64,000 bases of DNA from Pyronema omphalodes (lineage: Eukaryota > Ascomycota > Pezizomycetes > Pezizales > Pyronemataceae). The first letter of the stretch is position 1. Every line of letters starts with the position of its first letter. The position numbers were made by a program, and so were the translations under genes. Location of the stretch: the NCBI GenBank assembly GCA_024516155.1, contig JAJJXM010000005.1, forward strand, positions 806,001 through 870,000, read 5' to 3'. The notes beneath the pieces were generated by a model, which was given only the letters and a program-made list of their open reading frames with translations, had not been told where the DNA came from and made no database searches. This document shows, one piece after another, positions 1 through 12,094 of the stretch.

Positions 1-335
1 AAGGAAATATAAAAAGGAAAAAAACAAAAAAAAAAATACCATGCGAAAAGAGTACACCATGCAAAATCCTTACGCCGTCATTGGACTTTAATGTAAAAAT
101 CAAACAGAAAGGCAGAAAAAAAAAAAGAAAACAACCCCAGTTCGCCAAATCATTTTTAAACGTCAACTCGTGGTCGCAATTACAGTTTAGAGAAATCGTG
201 CTGGAAACTGACCCAGGAAAGCGTGTAAGGAACCGTGAGGAAAGTCTGTACAAAGAAGAGTGAAACCCATATTAAGAAACAGGCCGAAAACAGTGCATAG
301 AAAACCCTTGCTGTGATGCGGCTGCGTCTATACCA
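1..335. other. Intergenic, 3' flank of the AVT1-like gene
   Basis: A-rich sequence with several poly-A runs. It lies downstream of the minus-strand transporter stop codon. I see no gene or structured repeat here. Confidence 0.6.
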
Positions 336-2345
336 TTAAGCGGCCGTCAAAATATCCTTCGGCAAGAATGACCATGCGGTACCAACAGTGCCCAGGATAC
401 TGCTAGTAATTACGAGAAACCAGCAAAACCATCTCTCTACGTTGCCAACCTCATGCCCAAAAATCTTCAGATAAAATAAAACCGGTAAGATAACACAAAT
501 AGTAAAACATAAAGCGGATCCCATAAATGCCATGAGGGCATCGAAAGTTGGGAAGAGAATAGCAACTAGGACAAACACAATGTTTGTGAAAATCCTAATG
601 GCAATTCTAAACATTCCCTCCGCTGTTGGTGTGCGGGATTCAATCTGGCAAATGTGCTCCAAAGTGTTGATAATAGGGCGTGCATTCAGCGGAGTCTTTG
701 AGATCGGGATGACGGCGATGAAACAGATTAAAGCCACCTTGGCAGCCTTGGGATATCCAGTCATTCGTAAAAAGTTTGATGTAATCTCGTCCAGCACACC
801 ATCTCCAAACATGAGAATACCCACTGCCATCATTCCTGCATCAATGATGTACGTGAACCAATATGTTATATTGACAGCTCTCGGGTACTTGTGAGGATGT
901 CTCATGTCCTTGAAAATGTTTGGAAAAACACCGTGACCACCCCACGGGGCCATCAGTAGTCCAAATCCTATCGGGATCATAGCCCAGTTTTCGGGAAAGA
1001 GGTGTTGAGGCATCGGATCAATAAGGGAACCGGGTCCCGAAGTCTTGAAAAGTCCATTGACGACGACGATGAGGAAGATCGAAACTGTGGACAAAATTCC
1101 GATGACGGAGGTAAAGGACAAAATTCGCAGAGGAAGGAATGTCAACGGAGTGAGGATAAATCCGGCGATAATTTTCCACTCTAAAACGGATATAGAGGGA
1201 ATAAGTGTATGAAGAGAATCCGCAAAGAGAATCTCAAGAGCCACACACGCGGCAACGAGCTCCACTGTGAAGAGAATCGAGACAAGGACGCGGGCGGTGT
1301 GTCCATAAGCCAAAAAGGCAATATCGGAATAAGTAACGAGCGCTTGATTGGGCGACCGCTCGAGGCAGCGCGCCAAGATCTTAGCCGTGTAATTCGTGAT
1401 AACCGCGGAGTACGTTAGAAAAAAGAAACCGATTAGCCTGCAGGGCGTTAGTTGAGTTATTTGATTTGGGCTCGGCTATCTTCAGCCACTCACCATCCAG
1501 TATATCTTAACCCTAGCGGCAGTGAGAGCAAGCCGATACCTATCAGCACGTTCACACTATTGAACACCGTCTGCGGCATGGTAGACTGGCCAACGATTAC
1601 CCGCTGCACGTGCCCCTCTTCCGTCTCAACGGTTTTAACCAATAGCGGCTCGCGTTCCTTATCCACGTGCTCGTTGGTCAAAATAGCGGCTTCTTGTTCG
1701 GCTAGCAAATCCTCCGCATGTCTGATAACGCTTCCGCGCAGCCCTTCGGTGGGCATCGTACCTCGGGCAATTGATCCAAACGAACCATATTCCGTTCTTT
1801 GCCAGGCTGGATAAAGATGGGAGCTCTCATTTGGCATATCGGCATCGTCGTCGCCGCCAAAAACCGAGCCGGCACGGCTGAAACCGTCCTCCTCATCGCC
1901 ATTGTCTTCGACGGATACGTAAGACCGTCGAGATGATGCAATTCCAGGATAACCGGCGGCACGCGTCCATGATCTGGCAAAAGCGTCAATGCTGTTGACG
2001 CCGCCGGCGTGGCGCAATTGTTCAAGTCCGAGTGTATAGGAGGATCTAAAATGTAGTTTAAATCAACGTCAGTTTTTCTCTCCTAAAATCACCTAAAACG
2101 GCGTACTTTGTACGTAATAAAAACAAAATAGTGGGCAAAAAATAGAAACTGTCAAAAACGCACCTGCGAGGTCTAATAGTTCCCGTAGATCCAGTCGGTG
2201 ATGGAATAGCCATCACTGGACTCTTGCTCATGGGCGAAATGCTTTCGTCGGATGAATAGGCGCCATCGTTGTAAGGCTGGTTTTCGCGGCGTCCTTCGAA
2301 TGTTGGAGTCTTTGAACCGGGTGAGGTCGCATCATCTTGCGACAT
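336..2345 (-). CDS. AVT1: Vacuolar amino-acid transporter, AVT1-like (three exons)
   Basis: Member of the AAAP/SLC32 amino-acid transporter family; the yeast relative Avt1 moves neutral amino acids across the vacuolar membrane. Exons 2345-2164, 2045-1494 and 1437-336 splice with GTGCGT and GTGAGT donors and TAG/CAG acceptors to 611 residues, close to yeast Avt1. Roughly the first 210 residues are hydrophilic, Ser/Pro- and acid-rich, and probably cytosolic. The transporter core then opens with the family signature around MPQTVFNSVNVLIGIGLLSL, which continues through PLGLRYTGW across the second splice site. The remaining residues contain many hydrophobic helices. The start was chosen because ATG at 2345 follows an ACC context and opens exon 1. 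Substrate is inferred from the family only. Confidence 0.88.
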
Positions 2346-4860
2346 GGTTGGTAGGGTATCCTTGTTCTAGCTGTTTCTTGGAAGGCGAAACTTGGTATCG
2401 AAAAATGCAAAGTTGTATGCGGGAGAAATCTTTTGTAGCTGTTTTGTAGAATGCGGTTCGAGTTGGAATAAACAAAGATATGAGCAAAACTCAAATGTTT
2501 CTGTTGAGAGAAACAGAGGTGCAATTTAGGCGAACATTCCCAAGGTCACCGTCTCAGGTGAATGTTGAGCTGTGAGAAGGGTTGGAGGGAGGTTTTTCGA
2601 GTGGGAGGAGGGTCGACAATTTCTCGGTCGGACGAGGGAGGAGAAGAGGACGACGGAGGAGAGTGGGTTCTTGAGAGAAATGTCTTATTGTCGTGGGTGG
2701 GATGGAGAATGAGTAGACGGAGGAGGAAGGAACTCCCACTCTCTCTTTGTGTGTCTTGCTCTCACCTCAAAAGCAGGAAAGGTATCAGGTAACCTTTCCT
2801 GTTGTGGCTAGTAGTTGCCATTCACCTCTGCGCTCGGTTCAGCACGGAGACTAGCAAGGGCTGTCCTCCGTTGTTTTCGCCGCCTGCTGGAGCTCTGGCC
2901 CTGCGGTGGGTTACCTCAGCGCTGGATATGGGACAAGAGGGGAGACTGTTGATTTTCAATTTTCAGTCCGCAACCCACAGCTATAATTCACACATCAAAA
3001 TTTACTATCTAAAATCCACACCTCGAAATCCACAGTTTATCCACAGCTCCAAACTCCCAAGCTTTTTTTAAAATAGCAAAAAAAAAAACAGATCGACACA
3101 GCAGACAGCGCCGCAGCAAAGCTCCCTTCTTCTTCAGATCTCAACCGTAAGTTGTACTGTGCAGTACAACCGAGCCAAAGAAAATGCCAGAACCCACGCC
3201 TCAGAATCCCAGACATCCAAATGAACAGCAGCGGCAACAGCAGCAGCAGCAGCATCCATCTCAAATAAAAAAGTAAAAAATAAAAACCACTCAAAAAAAT
3301 CTCCTTTTCTTTTCTCCGTTCGGTTTTTATATACCTCCGCAGATGAGGCATTCCCTGCGCTGCTGCTACGCTGCGGTACCTACCCATGACGTTATCTCCT
3401 ACCCAACCCACCAAACCCACCATACTCTATGTATCTCCCAACAACCAATAGATAAGCCCTAAACCTCTCGCATTCCGATAAAAGCAAAAACGTATCTACA
3501 CCAGCGCAACAGCGCAATAAAGTGCGACGGAAGCCGAAATATCTCGCTTGCAAATATATCGCTTATAGATATCATAGATCCTACGGTGACTTTTCTTAAG
3601 TCAGCGGCCGGATGGTGTAAATAAGAAACGTACACAAAGGAAGGCTGGCTGCTGAAGTACCCCGAGTAGTCTGCCATGCATGGTGCTATGCTGCCATAGC
3701 ATAGCGAAACAGCATAGCAGCATACAGTAACGAAACGGACTAACGATTTTCCCCACCCCACACACCACACACTACGCACACCGTCGGTTGTGTCATAAAT
3801 AGCATGAGCTTCCATCGGTACATCATAGAGCTGTTTTGCTGCTACATATGTATGTTCTTCCCGCATGCACAGCGTTGATCATTTATTTTATTTTTGTAGT
3901 TACTATTATTTAAGACATAGGATATAGAACATAGGATATGAGTGATTTTTTGCGATATCGCGACAGAGGGATATATCAAGACAAGACAAGAGAGTAGTAA
4001 AAGAGAGTAGTAAAAGAGAGGCAAAAACATCATCATCTCATAACCCCATAGTCCCGTAGCTCCGTGGTGCTGTAATCCCGTATGGTATCATATATAATAT
4101 ATTCCAGCTGACTCTATTTTCCTCCTATGTACTTTGTTTACACAGTTTTCTGATCGCAATCTTTTTTTTACAGTCCAGTCATCCACTCATCCACCGTTGC
4201 ATCCGTAACGTTAAGGTGGCGAATAACATACATACATACATACGGCGAAAAGAAAAAAAAAAAAAGAAGCTTCCTGGCTGGCCATGGTTATAATCGGTTG
4301 ATAAAAAAAAAAAATATATGTTTCTACCTTATGTCTCTACAAGTGCGGATTTAGTAACTGTAACCGGTCTGGGTCTGGGTTCATATTGCACATATGGCAT
4401 GGATAGATCATGGGGGTGATTTGATGCTGACGAGAGAACTGATGGGGTCTGGGGGGATCTGGGGTTATGATATGCTATAGATGTAGGAGGGGAGAAATTT
4501 GGGGTTGACGAATTACCAGTGGTGGTATGAATGGTAGGTATGGTAGGTATGGTAGGTAACTTACACCAACACTTACACCAACACCTACGGACCACAGACT
4601 ACATACGGACTACAGACTACAGACTACAGACTGCGATAACCGATCCATGATATGTAGGCCGAGCCGATGATAACCAGGTGTTTTGTAACACCCACAGAAA
4701 TTACCGATAGTGCGACGAATACCGAAACTGACACCGACAGCAACACTGGCACTGGTTCAACACACCATACAACCAGAACCAGAACCAGAACCAAAATCAC
4801 AACCGCGATATTCAATGTTGTGATGTTGTGATGTTGTGATGCTGTTATGTATAGCTGTAT
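2346..4860. other. Gene-free region upstream of AVT1
   Basis: Shared 5' flank of the AVT1-like gene, followed by non-coding sequence. It contains a short CAG-like run near 3225-3256, poly-A stretches near 3080 and 4250-4310, and patchy TGGTAGGTA, ACAGACT and AACCAG repeats at 4530-4790. Open frames on both strands look compositional, with no recognisable protein. Confidence 0.6.
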
Positions 4861-4889
4861 GGCTTCTATTTAATTTTATCTAATTCAAC

Positions 4890-5110
4890 AAATCAAGCAG
4901 CAAGTCGCAGTATCACAGTATCACAGTATAACAGTGCCGATATCACAGTTGCTCAGCACCGTAGCATCACAATACCGCAGTACCGCACCGCACATACCGC
5001 AGTACCGCACCGCACCGCACATACCAAACAACCCACAACCCACAACCCACAACCCACAGCATACAACCCACAACCCATAACACACAGCATACAAACAACC
5101 CACAGCATAA
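4890..5110. repeat. Degenerate short tandem repeats (ATCACAGT, CCGCAGTACCGCAC, ACAACCC)
   Basis: Consecutive imperfect simple repeats. First come AGTATCACAGTATCAC-type units, then GCACATACCGCAGTACCGCACCGC-type units, then a run of CCCACAACCCACAA. They are short-period arrays with drift between copies. Expected instability is inferred. Confidence 0.75.
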
Positions 5111-6180
5111 AAAACCAACCGAGGATATAATTTTCTTTTCATAAAGATATGTATTCCTCTATTTATATACCCATCCGTCCACAGAAACCACAGTAGTAGT
5201 AATGGGAATAGTAATAGTAATGGGAATAGTAATAGTAACGGCAGCGGGAATACTAATACTAATACAAATGCACCTTCACACCTCCAGGCTCCAGGCTCCA
5301 GGCTCAAGGTTACCCACGTTACCCACGTTACCCACGTTACCTAAGACACCCCCCCCCCCCACCCACCCACCGCACCCTGGTTATCAGCGGCTTTTATTTA
5401 AGATATATGTCAAGCCGAGATGTAGCAGACTAGCAGACCAGCAGACTAGCAGTAACCCAGTACATATACCGTCGCGATAGAAAGGTGTACTTTATATATG
5501 GTGCACCATGCTTTGAATGCCTCGAATTTATGCCAGCTGATATTGTAGCTATGACAGGGCGGGCGCTGTCTGGCTGCTGTATACTATGTAGACCGAAGCG
5601 ACAGATTAGTTTAAGCTACATAAAGATAATTATCTACATGTATGTATATATCTGTTATCCGTCTATCTATATATCTGTCTGTCGGGGAAAACAACGAAAT
5701 AACGAAATAACGAAGGAAAATAGAAGGAAATAAATATCTATTGCATCAGTTCAGGCTAACTTAAGTATGGATTGTATATATATGACATAACGATCATCCA
5801 ATTCCAATTGCAGGATATTTCCAGGCCGGGATATAATATATAAATATATTCTTTACCTGACATAGCTTCGGCTAAATTTTCTTCTATATTTCGATTTTTT
5901 TTGTCTAATAAGTAGAAGTTGAATATATAGACTATGGAATGTATTAGACTATAAACTCGGCATGATAAGTGGGATTTTTTGATTGTTTTCGTGTCTTTGT
6001 CTTTATGTCTTTATGTCTTTGTCTTCGTATCTGCAATTCAATTCAATTCAAGGTGCCTCCAACCGAAAACCCAAGACCCGAGACCCGAGACCCGTCTGGG
6101 GTACATAACCATAACCATAACCATAACATAGTACATATATTTAACACAGCATATGTAAGTTACCATCCCCACAGTGTTCA
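5111..6180. other. Gene-free region with scattered microsatellites
   Basis: AT-rich non-coding sequence. It holds GGGAATAGTAATAGTAAT repeats near 5200-5240, a poly-C run near 5349-5359, TATATC-type repeats at 5640-5680 and CCATAA repeats near 6105-6127. No gene recognised. Confidence 0.55.
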
Positions 6181-6184
6181 GTGG

Positions 6185-6240
6185 AGGATACACAGCATAC
6201 ACAGCATACACAGCATACACAGCATACACAGCATACACAC
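6185..6240. repeat. 9-bp tandem repeat, unit ACACAGCAT
   Basis: At least five near-perfect copies of a 9-bp unit. Because the period is a multiple of three, both strands stay open, which creates false Ser-Ile-His and Tyr-Ala-Val peptide repeats. Confidence 0.85.
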
Positions 6241-6489
6241 AAAGCTTGGAGTTCGAAGCTACGGCTTGTACGCCCCGACGGAAGTGTTGATTTTGATTGG
6301 GTTTGATTGGTTATGGTATGTATTTAGTGCAATTGTAAGCCGCTTTATGCTTCACTTTATGCTTCGCTTGATGCTTCATGTTAATATAAGGCTATAGGCT
6401 TTGCCCGAATGTAAGTAAGGTTTAAGTTTTTTGGTTACGTTATGTACATACTAGAAACTGGGGTATTCGTAATCATAATCGTAATCGTT

Positions 6490-6630
6490 ATGTTGTGCTA
6501 TGGCTATGGCTATGGCTATGGCTATGGCTATGCTATGGCTATGCTATGGCTCTGCTATGGCTATGGCTATGGCTATGGCTATGCTATGGCTATGCTATGG
6601 CTCTGCTATGGCTATGCTATGCTATACACC
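6490..6630. repeat. GGCTAT hexanucleotide minisatellite
   Basis: About 130 bp of GGCTATGGCTAT units, interspersed with GCTATGCTATGG and CTCTGCTATGG variants. The variant blocks recur in the same order at about 6530-6560 and 6583-6612, suggesting a higher-order duplication inside the array. Confidence 0.85.
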
Positions 6631-6639
6631 ATACACGGT

Positions 6640-7807
6640 AGAGGGGTGGGTGCCTTAACTTCAACTTTCCACGTAAACTAAATCAAAAACAGTTATATTT
6701 TGCTATCAGTATCAACTGTAGCAGTATCAAAATCCTCGTTTAAATTAAGTAATAACATATCGCTGGAGGCTTTTTTTTTTTCGTGAATAATGAAATGTTT
6801 TTAATGGGTGAGTTGTAACTATGACTAACTTTCACCTGCTATCACCTATTTTCTTTTTTCCCTCTTCTGCAAAATTATCGGGAAGACGGTTAGGTAGATG
6901 GAATTTTGAGTGGTGGTAGAGAATAATTATAACTATAACCATCACTATCACTATCATCACTCGGCGGAAGTATTCATTAGGGCTGAACTAACTTAACCCA
7001 ACCAACAACCTCTTACCTCATACCTAGCGAACGTGGGCGATATGGATATGGATATGGATAAGTGCGACATGTAAATAAGTTTTTCCGATCACCCGAAGCA
7101 AAGCAAAAGGAAGCGAAGGGATATTCCGTAATTCTACCTTCCATTGCTATATGTAGCCAATGTACATATGTAGCTGGTCGGGGTTTACGGCTGGGGCTGG
7201 ACCCGGTGAAGATTGTACTTGGTAGTTGGCGGGGTTACGGTGAAGTTACGGTGAAGTTTTCGTGGATTACTCTTGCTTAAGATACTCTGGCTGCTTAGAG
7301 GGTTAACAGGTTCCTCCAGGTTCCCCTAGGGTACAGTACCGTATAATACAGTACAGTTGTGTTGTGGTTGTGGTTGTTGTTATGTTGTTGTTGTGGTTGT
7401 GGTTATGTTATGATTTACCATATGATTTACCATTTGCACCATCGCAACCCAGTAACGCAGGTCTCACATCTTCCCTGCATGTGAAAATGACCTCACATGG
7501 TCCGTGCGGCGTGCATATCGTTCGCAGTTCGCAGTTCGCTTGTTTTTAGCGTATCGCATAGATGCGGCTCAACGGGTTTGTTAGCGGGCCTGGACTGGAG
7601 CCACCCCGCGCGTCATCCATCCATCCATCCAAAAAAAAGAGAGAAGTTTCCCGCAATCCACACGTTCCGCCGCCCCACTCAACCATACGAACTTGCAAGC
7701 AAGCTTTGTTAAGCTTTATCATTACATACGATACGATACGATACGACTTTACCGGAATAACATTATTCCTCATCTCATATGGTGATACAGATACCCACAT
7801 ACCCCAT
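6640..7807. other. Intergenic region upstream of MOD5
   Basis: Non-coding, with short repeats: GATATG near 7037-7058, GTTGTG near 7354-7410, CATC near 7616-7632 and ACGAT near 7728-7746. The last ~150 bp are the likely MOD5 promoter and 5' leader; no clear core element stands out. Confidence 0.5.
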
Positions 7808-9876
7808 ATGAACCATTTGCTTCGATCTATCAAGCGACTTCTTCCTACGAAATTCAAAATGAACCCCCCATTGCCACCCCCGCTGATTTCTGTGATTGGA
7901 GCTACGGGAACGGGGAAGTCTCAGGTATGCTGCTCTGCGTTGAGTTCTGTTGTGGGGATGTTAGAGCGTCGTATATGGTTGTGAAGTTGCGGCGGTGCTT
8001 GCATTTTCTGTCGCTCTGTTGCTGTCTCTGCTTTGCTTTGCGTCGCTTTGCTTTACTTTGCTTTACCTGCCCTAGCTTCATCTACATACCGTGATATCCT
8101 AGCTCTCCCCCACCTCCCCCACCTCCCCCATATGGTGCCATAATACCATAATAGTAGCAAGCTCCAGTGAGCTTCACACCGCAAAAAAAGCTCTAACGCA
8201 CGAAAGATCCAAAGCTCACATACCGATAACAGCTAGCCGTAGAGCTCGCCCTTCGATTCAATGGCGAGGTGATCAACGCCGATGCGATGCAGCTGTACAA
8301 AGGTCTACCAATTATCACCAACAAAATCACCGACGAAGAACGAAAAGGTGTTCCGCATCATCTTTTGGGATTTTTGGATACCCGCGAAAAATGGGAAGTT
8401 GGTAGATTCATTAAGGAGTGCGAAAAGACGGTGAGTAATGAATCATAGGGGTTTTTTTGATTTCGATTTTTTAAAACAGGAACTGAGGCTAAGGATTGCG
8501 GTTTTTAGATAGAAGATATTCGACAGCGTGGGAAGCTTCCGGTGCTAGTGGGAGGAACTCATTATTATGTTCAGTCGCTGCTATATCCTCATACTATACC
8601 CGTCGAAGAAAGCACGCAACAACATCAGGATGATGAACACTCGCTTCCACCGGTCCCGGAAAATCTCGCCGAGAAATACCCCATCCTGTATGTTTGCACC
8701 GCAGCATCCACCATAGCCCACCCCCCCCCCCCCCCCTTCCCTCCCTCCGTAGTTTCTCCGTGATATCCGTTCCGCAGCAACTAACCAACCCTCCCGCAAC
8801 CTAGAGACGCACCCACCCCAGAACTCTACGAAGCCCTGCAACGCGTCGATCCCGTCATAGCAGCACGATGGCACCCCAACGATCGACGCAAAATCCGCAG
8901 ATCCCTAGAAATCTACTATTCCACCGGATGCAAACAAACCGCCAGCGAAATCTACGCCGCTCAACGAGCCGCCAAGCAGCAACCCACCGAAATGCTAAGT
9001 GAGGAGGAAAAACAAAGTAAACACAGAAACCTTATTTTCTGGGTCCATGCCGAAACGGAACCTTTGAGACAACGACTTAACGGAAGAGTAGACAAAATGA
9101 TCACCGCAGGGATGTGGAAGGAAATAGAGGAAATGGAACAGCTATACAACGAACTTATTACAGAAGGAAAAGTCGATTTAAACTCGGGTATCTGGCAGAG
9201 TATTGGGTTTAAGGAATTTCTTCCGTACCTAGAACTTAGGAAGGATCCCGCGGCTATGGAAAAGGATCTGGAAATATTGAAATTGAAGGCTGTGGAAGAT
9301 ATGAAAACCGCTACTCGTCGTTATGCGAAAACTCAAATTAAATGGATCCGGATAAAATTCATCAACGCACTTCTCTCTAACTCCAGCGCCTCTGGAACTT
9401 CGGAAACCCAAGCATACCCAGAAAACCTCTTCCTCCTCGACTCCACCGATGTACCAGCCTACGACACCAACGTCGTTGCACCAGCAATCAACATAACGCA
9501 AACCTTCCTCTCATCCCCCACCGCGAACCTACCAAACCCCCTCTCACTATCCCCCCTGGCAAAGGAAAATCTCACCCCGCAAAGAGATTATGATATCTCT
9601 ACCCGTCCGGATCTTTGGGCTAGTAATACTTGTGATTATTGTAGGGTTACGTTGACGAATTTACCCGATTGGGAGAATCATCTCAAGAGTGGGAAACATA
9701 GGAAGAGAGTTGAGGGTGAGAGGAAGAGGAGGGAGGTTAGGGAGTTTTTGGAGAGGAGGAAGATGGAACTGGCGAAGAGGGAGGGGGAGGGGGAGGGGGA
9801 AGATGAGGCGAGGGGGGAGGGGGAGGGGGAGGTGGTGGGGGAGGGAGAGGTGAAGGGGGAGGTTAAGAAACAATAA
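7808..9876 (+). CDS. MOD5: tRNA dimethylallyltransferase (tRNA isopentenyltransferase), Mod5-type
   Basis: Transfers an isopentenyl group from DMAPP to A37 of tRNAs that read UNN codons. Exons 7808-7924, 8233-8430, 8509-8687 and 8805-9876 give 521 residues from the first ATG. Visible motifs are the P-loop GATGTGKS at about residues 30-37, the tRNA/substrate segment INADAMQLYKGLPIITNK, HHLLGFLD, LVGGTHYYVQSLL, and a C-terminal C2H2 finger (CDYC...HLKSGKH) typical of eukaryotic family members. A second in-frame ATG at 7859 has a better context (A at -3). The 17 extra residues before it are basic and lack acidic residues, as in a mitochondrial presequence. The C-terminus ends in a Gly-Glu repeat tail coded by G-rich DNA. 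Intron 1 (308 nt) is unusually long for this window. Confidence 0.93.
8710..8735. repeat. Poly-C tract in MOD5 intron 3
   Basis: A long C run inside the third intron, followed by CCTTCCCTCCCTCC. It may be polymorphic in length. It does not touch coding sequence. Confidence 0.8.
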
Positions 9877-11850
9877 GAACAGGAAAACAAAAAGCAAAAG
9901 GGGAGAAAAAGACGGCGGCTTAGTCACACGCTATATCATCCAAGTTTTGGATCTTGGGATATATATAAGGATGATGATTTTAAAAGTGATATTACAAAAC
10001 TTGGATTGGATAAAAGTTATTGTAAGGAATTGGAGTTTATTAGGAGTTTCTGGATTTGAAATTTAATTTTGCTTTTGGTTTTGAATGTGGTTTTGATTTT
10101 GATTTTGATTTTGATTTTGATTTTAGTTGTGCTTTGATTTTGATTTTGGTGTTGGTGTGCGGTTTGGTGGCGGGTTTTGGTGGCGGCTTGGATGGCGGTT
10201 TGGTGGCGGTTTGGATATGGAAATAAGGAAGGAAGGAAGGAAGGAAGAAACAAAGGAATTATATACTCTGTCATCGTGATTCGTGATTCAGGATTCATGA
10301 TTCGTGATTCATGATTCATATTTCATAATTCATAATTCATATTTCATAATTCATAATTCATAATTCATGATTCATAAAATATCACTTACCTACCTACCTA
10401 TGTATCATCTCACCTCATCTCATCTCTCCCCAGCCCCATCCCAGCCCATCCACCAAGCCGCAGCCCCAGTCCCAGCCCTAATCCACTCCTAACTTCAACA
10501 ACGAATCCCGATCCCGATCCCGATCCTGATCCTGATCCTGATCCTATATAAGATCTCCATACGCCGTAACACACCCCGCTCACGTACCTACATAGTCAGC
10601 TTTACAGGAAGCGTTTGATACATGCTATATCACTCGCGGGTAACATGGGATTAGATAGATAGGTATTTCGGGTTCTTTAAGATATGCTAGGATATGCTTC
10701 TGGCTTGGGATTCTGGGATTCTGGGATTCTGGGGATGGGATTCTGGGATTCTGGGGATGGGATTCTGGGGATGGGATTCTGGGATTCTGGGATTCTGGGG
10801 ATGGGGATGGGATTCTGGGATTCTGGGTGTAAGTGTAAGAGTAAGGGCAGGATATATTTCTCGAGACAGCTTAAGAGTTAAGACTTGAAGCAGATCTTGG
10901 GTAGAGAATCCGCAGTTGGGAACTTAGATAAAGTCTTTGAATTCCTATATTAGCTGGTTTTGATTCTTGTAACGTATCAGGATTATCGAAATAAAACACC
11001 ACGGTCGTGATGGCTGTTGTGATCACCTCCCTCCGGTTCTTGGTGCCTCCAGGATGCCCAGTCATGGTCCTACTACAAAATGGGCCTAGATGGACCGTGT
11101 ATGATGGATCTTAACTATTATGATGTATACAAGTATAGAAGTATACAAGTTTTAGTCCTCTACAATGACCTCCCCAGCTACTCTAACCGAAGTTTCTATG
11201 GAGTCTGGATTATTTCGTAGGTATCGTACAGAAGCAAAAGCTATCTGCTGCGGGAATATATCAACAATCTCAACGAGATCCTGGACTCCTGGAATTAAAC
11301 ACCAACACCAATACCTATACAGAGTAACTATACAACTATACAACTAACGACAAACGACAAACGACTAACGACTAACGACATACTAGCTACCAGCAGTCTC
11401 AAAAGTCTCAAAATACGGAATACGGAATACGGAATACGGAATATTACCAAGATCTACAGTCTACAGTCTACAGAAAACAAAGGCTTGACTTTGATTCTTG
11501 ACTTTGATTCTTGACTCTTGATTCTTGACTTTGATTCTTGACTCTTGAGGAGATTAGAGATAAGAGATTAGAGATTGGAGTTTCATAGGCGTAGGTTAGG
11601 TATATCCAGAAGAAGAAGAATTTTGGGCTGGGAATTGTTACTTATCTATCGTTATCTATCGTTATCTATTGTTATCTATCGTTGTCTATCGTTATACATT
11701 ATGTGGTATTGAGGTGTATGTACGGTATACTTATACTCATACTCGGTATAGTCTCGAAAAAAGAAAGGAAGAAACGAAAATTGAAGGAATCGGCTATGGT
11801 ATGGATGGTGGGGAATTTGGTAGGATGTGGTTAAGCTTGGGATTGATACG
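9877..11850. repeat. Repeat-rich gene desert downstream of MOD5
   Basis: A chain of different short tandem arrays: TTTTGA near 10085-10130, GGAA near 10217-10237, GATTCAT/ATTCATA near 10270-10375, GATCCC/GATCCT near 10505-10545, TGGGATTC plus TGGGGA near 10707-10830, ACGACAA/ACGACTA near 11345-11380, ATACGGA near 11413-11441, CTTGACTTTGATT near 11484-11545, and GTTATCTATC near 11638-11692. No gene was recognised between them. Confidence 0.7.
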
Positions 11851-11861
11851 GGAAAGGGCAG

Positions 11862-12094
11862 GGATATGAAGGATATGAAGGATATGAGGGATATGTATTA
11901 TGAGGGATATAAGGGATGTGAGGGATGTGAAGGATGTGAAGGATGTGAAGGATGTGAAGGATATGAAGGATATGAAGGATATGAAGGATATGAAGGATAT
12001 GAAGGATATGAAGGATATGAAGGATATGAAGGATATGAAGGATATGAAGGATATGAAGGATATGAAGGATATGAAGGATATGAAGGATATGAGG
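11862..12094. repeat. Long 9-bp minisatellite, unit GATATGAAG (variant GATGTGAAG)
   Basis: More than 20 near-identical 9-bp units, with a GATGTGAAG/GATGTGAGG variant block at the left (about 11900-11960) and a homogeneous GATATGAAG block on the right. Because the unit is three codons, the array is open in several frames on both strands and mimics repetitive proteins. I see no start, splice or flanking coding sequence to support a real gene. Confidence 0.93.

Noticed and set aside
6100..6128. CCATAA repeats as possible interstitial telomere sequence
   Set aside because: The unit does not match TTAGGG/CCCTAA and the run is too short. It is a plain microsatellite.
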